A DNA stretch of 64,000 bases from Diprion similis (taxonomy: Eukaryota > Arthropoda > Insecta > Hymenoptera > Diprionidae). A program made the translations under genes and the position numbers. The stretch spans positions 9,639,001-9,703,000 of the forward strand of contig NC_060114.1 in NCBI RefSeq assembly GCF_021155765.1. Direction: 5' to 3'. The notes under the pieces were generated by a model that worked only from the letters and a program-made list of their open reading frames with translations, was not told the origin of the DNA and did no database searches. Shown here piece by piece: positions 49,101 to 60,600 of the stretch (within the stretch, counting starts at the first letter, position 1; each line of letters begins with the position of its first letter).

Positions 49101-50817
49101 TTAATAAAAAATGCTAAGCGCACTACATATTTTTTAAAAGTGAATTCACAAGAATCGTTTTTTTTAAAGGAACTTACATATTATTCGCCCAACTTTTTGA
49201 CTATAACCCGATCCCCACTCCTCTGTTTCACCGCTATGATACGTTATGGTCAAGTCGACGTGATTGAACAGGTAGTAAGTATTCGGTTGGTTGTAGCCTA
49301 TCTGTGGAATTATTAAAATTGTCAAGTTGTAAAAATATGACTATTCATTATCCTTAAATATCTTAGATCGTACACAGATGGTAACGAACGTAATTTTTAT
49401 TAATTGCTGTATTTTGGAATAATAATGTGTTTGGCGATACAGATATGTCAAATGTTAGCAGATTCCTTGATATTTTTACTCACATTACACATGTCTGTTG
49501 GCGACCGAACGTCTTTGGATAGACAGCCCATTGGGAATCCAGTACTGCAGTATTGGCGGGAGTTTTCTAGTGGGTAACACCACGTAACAGGCATATTATC
49601 TGCAAAAGGAAATGAGATTGATTTAATTTGGGTCACGGGTGAATTATCAATCACATTCGACGGTTGATTGTCGTGAATATCTTATCAAAAGACCATTGTG
49701 GGTGTGAGATTGTTACAACTGCGGTATAATTACTCTGCATTATAAAACAAAAAGAATTTGCTAAGCTGTAATTGTAAAATATGCTGTTCTACTGACCGAC
49801 GATCCAATGATGCTGATAATTCAGAGCCATGCCTTTCTTCAAAAGCTGCAGCTTCTTTGCAGATTGTTCATCTCCTCCCGAGTACGTTTTTTTGCATAAC
49901 ACCGTGCAAGAATCATTTTTCATAAATACAAGCTAAAAAGTTGAAGATTACAGAATTACATTGCCTGAAACTTGATACAAACGGTTATATCGAGATCTAG
50001 GAAAAATAGAATCAAAGGTTACACGGTAAAGGATGAAAAATCAGGCTTAGAGCCACCTGTTTTGCAGCAATGATCGGTATATCGTTGTCGCCATCACTAC
50101 AACGATCGACCAGCAAAGGTAAGCTCACAACCAATTCTCAGAAGCAGTAGGTAACAATTTTACCTTGTAAGACGACAGTCTTATACGTTCCCCAAACACC
50201 ACTTGACCCAAGTTTTCTACTGGCGATTGCTCATCATTGGCAGGACAGAAATCGAAACTGAAAAAATAGCATAAACGGATGGTTATATGCTTCGGTTAGA
50301 CAAGCGAGCAAATTGCATCAAATATAGTGTACTCACTGATTGTACTCGTAAGGTATTACGGAATGCTCTGTATTGAGTCTGTTGACGAATAACTTGATCT
50401 CAGACTGAAAATATTACAAAGTAGCAGTGGTGAAAAGCGTGAAATATACCACAGTCGACGAAGGGTGGGGACGGGGAGCTAGCAACGTTGCAGACTGCTT
50501 CAATCTCCCGGTATTATGAGAAGCGTACTGCTTTTTGTAAGGCAAACAAGGCATAGAAATCATATGTCGCCGAACCACCACGGCACTATTATTATCGTTT
50601 CGATACGTGGATTCTATCGGTTATGTCCGGTCATCCGGAAAACTGCCACGCAGTAATATCCAGGTAATAAAACTGCGGTGGTACATACCTTGCACGTATC
50701 CGATTGTTCTCCGACATGGCAATAATTCACGGGTGCCAAACCTGGTAGGTAGAAACCGTTGGACGCAGTTAATGCGCACAACCCAAATAGTAGAGACAGG
50801 GTAAATTTTTTCGCCAT
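46126..50817 (-). CDS. TM9SF2: TM9SF2, transmembrane 9 superfamily (nonaspanin) member, 657 aa
   Basis: Fifteen exons on the minus strand: 50689-50817, 50337-50404, 50164-50257, 49797-49932, 49484-49599, 49178-49301, 48738-48880, 48065-48241, 47556-47700, 47283-47460, 47009-47168, 46731-46882, 46531-46642, 46279-46450 and 46126-46193. A signal peptide leads into [14 protein letters not shown], the mature start typical of TM9SF2. The lumenal domain contains [18 protein letters not shown]. Nine membrane helices follow ([20 protein letters not shown] onward; [37 protein letters not shown]). The last residues KIYSVVKVD carry the KxD/E-type Golgi retention signal. Human TM9SF2 is 663 aa. The family acts in endosome/Golgi sorting, including glycosyltransferase localisation. 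Confidence 0.95.
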
Positions 50818-51674
50818 TTTGGCTCTTTGCGGGTACCAATTTTTCTTATAGCGAACTCTCGGTATTGCTTGCTTACGTTACATCAGGACAATTCTCAGCG
50901 CGTAACTGCCAACCACTGCCGTTCCGAGATATTCTGTGACAGCAAACGTCATACACTATGGTCATACAGCGTATTCCCCTGTTCCCAGGACCACGGAATA
51001 GCAGCACTTCCGCGGACCGCCGCCGCCGCCGCTGCCACCGTCATGATACGTCACAGCGGTCACAGCGACCACCGCGAGTGAACGGCTCGGGTGTTAAGGG
51101 AACCGATTGCCGGTCAAAGAGTGTTTCAAATTTATCAACATTGTCTCTTAACCAATGTAAATGCATTTTTGTAATTTTCTGATTAGGAATCGTCCGTGAC
51201 TTAATCCTAGGTGTCTATCAAGAACTACAGATTGAAGGGACTGGCCAGAAAACATGAAACTTGGACCAAGTTTTCAGAGAGATGGGAAAAGGAAATAACG
51301 TATTCACGAATAGAAGCTTCCGTTTCAGTTCAGTTTCAGTATATTTGATACGCATTATTCCTAGTACAAGTGTTCGGATGTCAATGTACAATATGTGAAC
51401 AAGTTGCTTAGTAGTATCATAGTGCATGAAGGAATGCAAAAAATGATTGAAATTAACATAATAAAGCTGACTATTATCTTAGGATGTAAAAGGACAATAC
51501 ATGTTACCTTAAGCAGTATATGAAGGGTAGTGTATGAGTAATATATATATATATATATATAACATTGTATTGTTACATGTGATCCGAATTGATATAAATG
51601 AATAAACGACCTTCAGTGTGTTTTCTTCATATTTGAACCTTTCCGTAATATATCTGCTGCTGGTCTTTCGTTTG
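50818..51674. promoter_or_regulatory. TM9SF2 upstream region up to the satellite edge
   Basis: This should hold the TM9SF2 promoter and 5' UTR. A short GC-rich run of CCG triplets lies at about 51019-51040 and an (AT)n tract at about 51542-51560. No exon was recognised. The satellite begins at its distal end. Confidence 0.4.
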
Positions 51675-54600
51675 TTATTTCTCTGCTATTGGTCTGAGGC
51701 ATCTTTCGTTGCTCTTTCTAAGCTTTTGGAGGTCCAGTGAGTCTGATAGGGTTATACGAATTAAATCCCAAATGGAAGGTTTTTGATCTAGAGGAACTAA
51801 CGAGGGTAACTTTTGCATTTTTGATGACGACTTCGACGATTATGAAAAATACTGCAAACAGACCTTCTATGCACTGTTGCGACGTAATTTTGCAAGGAAA
51901 ATCGATTGAACGCAGCCCCAATACTATGCAAGAAACGGATCAAAGGTTACGGCCAAAAAACGGAAGACGCATTTTCTCTATTTTTTAGCTACTAATCTCT
52001 GCGTCGTGATTTCGATGCGGTTGGTGCTACGCTCTTTTTCTTGTGTTTTCTGAGTTCCTAGGCGTACACTTGATCTAGTATGGGTCATACGAATCGATTT
52101 CGAGACGGAAAATTTTCGGCTCCGAAAATGAGGAAAGAACTAAGGCTAACCCCTCTGGATTTTTGGCGAAAATTTCGACGACTTTGAAAAGTGCTGCAAT
52201 AAATTCTTTGAGGCACTATTCCGACGTAATTTTGCGAGAGAAATCGATTGGGCGCAGTCCCAATACGCTGCGATTAACGCCTGAGAAGTTACAGGCGAAA
52301 AACTGATTATTTCCGTCCTCATTTCTCTGCTGTTGGTCCTACGCTCTTTTTCATGTGTTTTTTGAGTTCCTAGGGGTCGGTATACTCCGGAAAGGGTCAT
52401 ACAAATCGATTCCGAGACGAAAAATTTTCAGCTCCGAAAATGAGGAAAAAACTAAGGCTAACCCCTTTGGATTTTTGGCGAAAATTTCGAGGACTTTGAA
52501 AAGTGCTGCAATAAATTCTTTAAGGCACTATTCCGACGTAATTTTGCGAGAGAAATCGATTGGGCGCAGTCCCAATACGCTGCGATTAACGCCTGAGAAG
52601 TTACAGGCGAAAAACGGATTATTTCCGTCCTCATTTCTCTGCTGTTGGTCCTACGCTCTTTTTCATGTGTTTTTTGAGTTCCTGGGGGTCGATTTACTCC
52701 GTAAAGGGTCATACGAATCGATTTCGAGACGAAAAATTTTCGGCTCCGAAAATGAGGAAAAAACTAAGGCTAACCCCTTTGGATTTTTGGCGAAAATTTC
52801 GACGACTTTGCAAAGTGCTGCAATAAATTCTTTAAGGCACTATTCCGACGTAATTTTGCGAGAGAAATCGATTGGGCGCAGTCCCAATACGCTGCGATTA
52901 ACGCCTGAGAAGTTACAGGCGAAAAACGGATTATTTCCGTCCTCATTTCTCTGCTGTTGGTCCTACGCTCTTTTTCATGTGTTTTTTGAGTTCCTGGGGG
53001 TCGATTTACTCCGGAAAGGGTCATACAAATCGATTCCGAGACGTAAAATTTTCGGCTCCGAAAATTAGGAAAAAACTAAGGCTAACCCCTTTGGATTTTT
53101 GGCGAAAATTTCGACGACTTTGAAAAGTGCTGCAATAAATTCTTTAAGGCACTATTCCGACGTAATTTTGCGAGAGAAATCGATTGGGCGCAGTCCCAAT
53201 ACACTGCGATTAACGCCTGAGAAGTTACAGGCGAAAAACTGATTATTTCCGTCCTCATTTCTCTGCTGTTGGTCCTACGCTCTTTTTCATGTGTTTTCTG
53301 AGTTCCTGGGGGTCGATTTACTCCGTAAAGGGTCATACAAATCGATTCCGAGACGAAAAATTTTCGGCTCCGAAAATTAGGAAAAAACTAAGGCTAACCC
53401 CTTTGGATTTTTGGCGAAAATTTCGACGACTTTGAAAAGTGCTGCAATAAATTTTTTAAGGCACTATTCCGACGTAATTTCGCGAGAGAAATCGATTGGG
53501 CGCAGTCCCAATACGCTGCGATTAACGCCTGAGAAGTTACAGGCGAAAAACTGATTATTTTCGTCCTCATTTCTCTGCTGTTGGTCCTACGCTCTTTTTC
53601 ATGTGTTTTTTGAGTTCCTGGGGGTCGATTTACTCCGGAAAGGGTCATACAAATCAATTCCAAGACGTAAATATTTCGGCTCCGAAAATAAGAAAAAAAC
53701 TAAGGCTAACCCCTTTGGATTTTTGGCGAAAATTTCGACGACTTTGAAAAGTGCTCCAATAAATTCTTTAAGGCACTATTCCGACGTAATTTTGCGAGAG
53801 AAATCGATTGGGCGCAGTCCCAATACGCTGCGATTAACGCCTGAGAAGTTACAGGCGAAAAACTGATTCTTTCCGTCCTCATTTCTCTGCTGTTGGTCCT
53901 ACGCTCTTTTTCATGTGTTTTTTGAGTTCCTGGGGGTCGATTTACTCCGGAAAGGGTCATACAAATCGATTCCGAGACGTAAAATTTTCGGCTCCGAAAA
54001 TGAGGAAAAAACTAAGGCTAACCCCTTTGGATTTTTGGCGAAAATTTCGACGACTTTGAAAAGTGCTGCAATAGATTCTTTAAGGCACTATTCCGACGTA
54101 ATTTTGCGAGAGAAATCGATTGGGCGCAGTCCCAATACGCTGCGATTAACGCCTGAGAAGTTACAGGCGAAAAACGGATTATTTCCGTCCTCATTTCTCT
54201 GCTGTTGGTCCTACGCTCTTTTTCATGTGTTTTTTGAGTTCCTGGGGGTCGATTTACTCCGGAAAGGGTCATACAAATCGATTCCGAGACGTAAAATTTT
54301 CGGCTCCGAAAATGAGGAAAAAACTAAGGCTAACCCCTTTGGATTTTTGGCGAAAATTTCGACGACTTTGCAAAGTGCTGCAATAAATTCTTTAAGGCAC
54401 TATTCCGACGTAATTTTGCGAGAGAAATCGATTGGGCGCAGTCCCAATACGCTGCGATTAACGCCTGAGAAGTTACAGGCGAAAAACTGATTATTTCCGT
54501 CCTCATTTTTCTGCGGTTGGTCCTACGGTCTTTTTCATGTGTTTTTTGAGTTCCTGGGGGTCGATTTACTCCGGAAAGGGTCATACAAATCGATTCCGAG

Positions 54601-57600
54601 ACGTAAAATTTTCGGCTCCGAAAATGAGGAAAAAACTAAGGCTAACCCCTTTGGATTTTTGGCGAAAATTTCGACGACTTTGCAAAGTGCTGCAATAAAT
54701 TCTTTAAGGCACTATTCCGACGTAATTTTGCGAGAGAAATCGATTGGGCGCAGTCCCAATACGCTGCGATTAACGCCTGAGAAGTTACAGGCGGAAAACT
54801 GATTATTTTCGTCCTCATTTCTCTGCTGTTGGTCCTACGCTCTTTTTCATGTGTTTTTTGAGTTCCTGGGGGTCGATTTACTCCGGAAAGGGTCATACAA
54901 ATCGATTCCGAGAAGTAAAATTTTCGGCTCCGAAAATGAGGAAAAAACTAAGGCTAACCCCTTTGGATTTTTAGAGAAAATTTCGACGACTTTGAAAAGT
55001 GCTGCAATAAATTCTTTAAGGCACTATTCCGACGAAATTTTGCGAGAGAAATCGATTGGACGCAGTCCCAATACGCTGCGATTAACGCCTGAGAAGTTAC
55101 AGGCGAAAAACTGATTATTTCCGTCCTCATTTCTCTGCTGTTGGTCCTACGCTCTTTTTCATGTGTTTTTTGAGTTCCTGGGGGTCGATTTACTTCGGAA
55201 AGGGTCATACAAATCGATTCCGAGACGTAAAATTTTCGGCTCCGAAAATGAGGAAAAAACTAAGGCTAACCCCTTTGGATTTTTGGCGAAAATTTCGACG
55301 ACTTTGAAAAGTGCTGCAATAGATTCTTTAAGGCACTATTCCGACGTAATTTTGCGAGAGAAATCGATTGGGCGCAGTCCCAATACGCTGCGATTAACGC
55401 CTGAGAAGTTACAGGCGAAAAACGGATTATTTCCGTCCTCATTTCTCTGCTGTTGGTCCTACGCTCTTTTTCATGTGTTTTTTGAGTTCCTGGGGGTCGA
55501 TTTACTCCGGAAAGGGTCATACAAATCGATTCCGAGACGTAAAATTTTCGGCTCCGAAAATGAGGAAAAAACTAAGGCTAACCCCTTTGGATTTTTGGCG
55601 AAAATTTCGACGACTTCGAAAAGTGCTGCAATAGATTCCTTAAGGCACCATTCCGACGTAATTTTGCGAGAGAAATCGATTGGGCGCAGTCCCAATACGC
55701 TGCGATTAACGCCTGAGAAGTTACAGGCGAAAAACTGATTATTTCCGTCCTCATTTCTCAGCTGTTGGTCCTACGCTCTTTTTCATGTGTTTTTTGAGTT
55801 CCTGGGGGTCGATTTACTCCGGAAAGGGTCATACAAATCGATTCCGAGACGTAAAATTTTCGGCTCCGAAAATGAGGAAAAAACTAAGGCTAACCCCTTT
55901 GGATTTTTGGCGAAAATTTCGACGACTTTGCAAAGTGCTGCAATAAATTCTTTAAGGCACTATTCCGACGTAATTTTGCGAGAGAAATCGATTGGGCGCA
56001 GTCCCAATACGCTGCGATTAACGCCTGAGAAGTTACAGGCGAAAAACGGATTATTTCCGTCCTCATTTCTCTGCTGTTGGTCCTACGCTCTTTTTCATGT
56101 GTTTTTTGAGTTCCTGGGGGTCGATTTACTCCGGAAAGGGTCATACAAATCAATTCCAAGACGTAAATATTTCGGCTCCGAAAATAAGAAAAAAACTAAG
56201 GCTAACCCCTTTGGATTTTTGGCGAAAATTTCGACGACTTTGAAAAGTGCTGCAATAAATTCTTTAAGGCACTATTCCGACGTAATTTTGCGAGAGAAAT
56301 CGATTGGACGCAGTCCCAATACGCTGCGATTAACGCCTGAGAAGTTACAGGCGAAAAACTGATTATTTCCGTCCTCATTTTTCTGCGGTTGGTCCTACGG
56401 TCTTTTTCATGTGTTTTTTGAGTTCCTGGGGGTCGATTTACTCCGGAAAGGGTCATACAAATCGATTCCGAGACGTAAAATTTTCGGCTCCGAAAATGAG
56501 GAAAAAACTAAGGCTAACCCCTTTGGATTTTTGGCGAAAATTTCGACGACTTTGCAAAGTGCTGCAATAAATTCTTTAAGGCACTATTCCGACGTAATTT
56601 TGCGAGAGAAATCGATTGGGCGCAGTCCCAATACGCTGCGATTAACGCCTGAGAAGTTACAGGCGGAAAACTGATTATTTTCGTCCTCATTTCTCTGCTG
56701 TTGGTCCTACGCTCTTTTTCATGTGTTTTTTGAGTTCCTGGGGGTCGATTTACTCCGGAAAGGGTCATACAAATCGATTCCGAGAAGTAAAATTTTCGGC
56801 TCCGAAAATGAGGAAAAAACTAAGGCTAACCCCTTTGGATTTTTGGCGAAAATTTCGACGACTTTGCAAAGTGCTGCAATAAATTCTTTAAGGCACTATT
56901 CCGACGTAATTTTGCGAGAGAAATCGATTGGGCGCAGTCCCAATACGCTGCGATTAACGCCTGAGAAGTTACAGTAGAAAAACTGATTATTTCCGTCCTC
57001 ATTTCTCAGCTGTTGGTCCTACGCTTTTTTTCATGTGTTTTTTGAGTTCCTGGGGGTCGATTTACTCCGGAAAGGGTCATACAAATCGATTCCGAGACGT
57101 AAAATTTTCGGCTCCGAAAACGAGGAAAAAACTAAGGCTAACCCCTTTGGATTTTTGGCGAAAATTTCGACGACTTTGCAAAGTGCTGCAATAAATTCTT
57201 TAAGGCACTATTCCGACGTAATCTTGCGAGAGAAATCGATTGGGCGCAGTCCCAATACGCTGCGATTAACGCCTGAGGAGTTACAGGCGAAAAACAGATT
57301 ATTTCCGTCCTCATTTCTCTGCTGTTGGTCCTACGCTCTTTTTCATGTGTTTTTTGAGTTCCTGGGGGTCGATTTACTCCGGAAAGGGTCATACAAATCG
57401 ATTCCGAGACGTAAAATTTTCGGCTCCGAAAATGAGGAAAAAACTAAGGCTAACCCCTTTGGATTTGTGGCGAAAATTTCGACGACTTTGAAAAGTGCTG
57501 CAATAAATTCTTCAAGGCACTATTCCGACGTAATTTTGCGAGAGAAATCGATTGGGCGCAGTCCCAACACGCTGCGATTAACGCCTGAGAAGTTACAGGC

Positions 57601-60600
57601 GAAAAACTGATTATTTCCGTCCTCATTTCTCTGCTGTTGGTCCTACGCTCTTTTTCATGTGTTTTTTGAGTTCCTGGGGGTCGATTTACTCCGGAAAGGG
57701 TCATACAAATCAATTCCAAGACGTAAATATTTCGGCTCCGAAAAAGAGAAAAAAACTAAGGCTAACCCCTTTGGATTTTTGGCGAAAATTTCGACGACTT
57801 TGAAAAGTGCTGCAATAGATTCTTTAAGGCACCATTCCGACGTAATTTTGCGAGAGAAATCGATTGGGCGCAGTCCCAATACGCTGCGATTAACGCCTGA
57901 GAAGTTACAGGCGAAAAACTGATTATTTTCGTCCTCATTTCTCAGCTGTTGGTCCTACGCTCTTTTTCATGTGTTTTTTGAGTTCCTGGGGGTCGATTTA
58001 CTCCGGAAAGGGTCATACAAATTGATTCCGAGACGTAAAATTTTCGGCTCCGAAAATGAGGAAAAAACTAAGGCTAACCCCTTTGGATTTTTGGCGAAAA
58101 TTTCGACGACTTTGAAAAGTGCTGCAATAAATTCTTTAAGGCACTATCCCGACGTAATTTTGCGAGAGAAATCGATTGGGCGCAGTCCCAACACGCTGCG
58201 ATTAACGCCTGAGAAGTTACAGGCGAAAAACGGATTATTTCCGTCCTCATTTCTCTGCTGTTGGTCCTACGCTCTTTTTCATGTGTTTTTTGAGTTCCTG
58301 GGGGTCGATTTACTCCGGAAAGGGTCATACAAATCGATTCCGAGACGTAAAATTTTCGGCTCCGAAAATGAGGAAAAAACTAAGGCTAACCCCTTTGGAT
58401 TTTTGGCAAAAATTTCGACGACTTTGCAAAGTGCTGCAATAAATTCTTTAAGGCACTATTCCGACGTAATTTTGCGAGAGAAATCGATTGGGCGCAGTCC
58501 CAATACGCTGCGATTAACGCCTGAGAAGTTACAGGCGAAAAACGGATTATTTCCGTCCTCATTTCTCTGCTGTTGGTCCTACGCTCTTTTTCATGTGTTT
58601 TTTGAGTTCCTGGGGGTCGATTTACTCCGGAAAGGGTCATACAAATCGATTCCGAGACGTAAAATTTTCGGCTCCGAAAATGATGAAAAAACTAAGGCTA
58701 ACCCCTTTGGATGTTTGGCGAAAATTTCGACGACTTTGAAAAGTGCTGCAATAGATTCTTTAAGGCACTATTCCGACGTAATTTTGCGAGAGAAATCGAT
58801 TGGGCGCAGTCCCAATACGCTGCGATTAACGCCTGAGAAGTTACAGGCGAAAAACTGATTATTTCCGTCCTCATTTCTCTGCTGTTGGTCCTACGCTCTT
58901 TTTCATGTGTTTTTTGAGTTCCTGGGGGTCGATTTACTCCGGAAAGGGTCATACAAATCGATTCCGAGACGTAAATTTTTCGGCTCCGAAAATGAGGAAA
59001 AAACTAAGGCTAACCCCTTTGGATTTTTGGCGAAAATTTCGACGACTTTGAAAAGTGCTGCAATAGATTCTTTAAGGCACTATTCCGACGTAATTTTGCG
59101 AGAGAAATCGATTGGGCGCAGTCCCAATACGCTGCGATTAACGCCTGAGAAGTTACAGGCGAAAAACGGATTATTTCCGTCCTCATTTCTCTGCTGTTGG
59201 TCCTACGCTCTTTTTCATGTGTTTTTTGAGTTCCTGGGGGTCGATTTACTCCGGAAAGGGTCATACAAATCGATTCTGAGACGTAAAATTTTCGGCTCCG
59301 AAAATGAGGAAAAAACTAAGGCTAACCCCTTTGGATTTTTGGCGAAAATTTCGACGACTTTGAAAAGTGCTGCAATAGATTCTTTAAGGCACTATTCCGA
59401 CGTAATTTTGCGAGAGAAATCGATTGGGCGCAGTCCCAATACGCTGCGATTAACGCCTGAGAAGTTACAGGCGAAAAACGGATTATTTCCGTCCTCATTT
59501 CTCTGCTGTTGGTCCTACGCTCTTTTTCATGTGTTTTTTGAGTTCCTGGGGGTCGATTTACTCCGGAAAGGGTCATACAAATCGATTCCGAGACGTAAAA
59601 TTTTCGGCTCCGAAAATGAGGAAAAAACTAAGGCTAACCCCTTTGGATTTTTGGCGAAAATTTCGACGACTTTGCAAAGTGCTGCAATAAATTCTTTAAG
59701 GCACTATTCCGACGTAATTTTGCGAGAGAAATCGATTGGGCGCAGTCCCAATACGCTGCGATTAACGCCTGAGAAGTTACAGGCGAAAAACGGATTATTT
59801 CCGTCCTCATTTCTCTGTTGTTGGTCCTACGCTCTTTTTCATGTGTTTTTTGAGTTCCTGGGGGTCGATTTACTCCGGAAAGGGTCATACAAATCGATTC
59901 CGAGACGTAAAATTTTCGGCTCCGAAAATGAGGAAAAAACTAAGGCTAACCCCTTTGGATTTTTGGCGAAAATTTCGACGACTTTGAAAAGTGCTGCAAT
60001 AAATTCTTCAAGGCACTATTCCGACGTAATTTTGCGAGAGAAATCGATTGGGCGCAGTCCCAACACGCTGCGATTAACGCCTGAGAAGTTACAGGCGAAA
60101 AACTGATTATTTCCGTCCTCATTTCTCTGCTGTTGGTCCTACGCTCTTTTTCATGTGTTTTTTGAGTTCCTGGGGGTCGATTTACTCCGGAAAGGGTCAT
60201 ACAAATCAATTCCAAGACGTAAATATTTCGGCTCCGAAAAAGAGAAAAAAACTAAGGCTAACCCCTTTGGATTTTTGGCGAAAATTTCGACGACTTTGAA
60301 AAGTGCTGCAATAGATTCTTTAAGGCACCATTCCGACGTAATTTTGCGAGAGAAATCGATTGGGCGCAGTCCCAATACGCTGCGATTAACGCCTGAGAAG
60401 TTACAGGCGAAAAACTGATTATTTTCGTCCTCATTTCTCAGCTGTTGGTCCTACGCTCTTTTTCATGTGTTTTTTGAGTTCCTGGGGGTCGATTTACTCC
60501 GGAAAGGGTCATACAAATTGATTCCGAGACGTAAAATTTTCGGCTCCGAAAATGAGGAAAAAACTAAGGCTAACCCCTTTGGATTTTTGGCGAAAATTTC

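Noticed and set aside
52355-53068. Long plus-strand open frames across satellite monomers taken as genes
   Set aside because: They recur in every monomer, are open on both strands, and follow from a period divisible by three. There is no start context, splice structure or recognisable domain. Kept as a satellite observation only.
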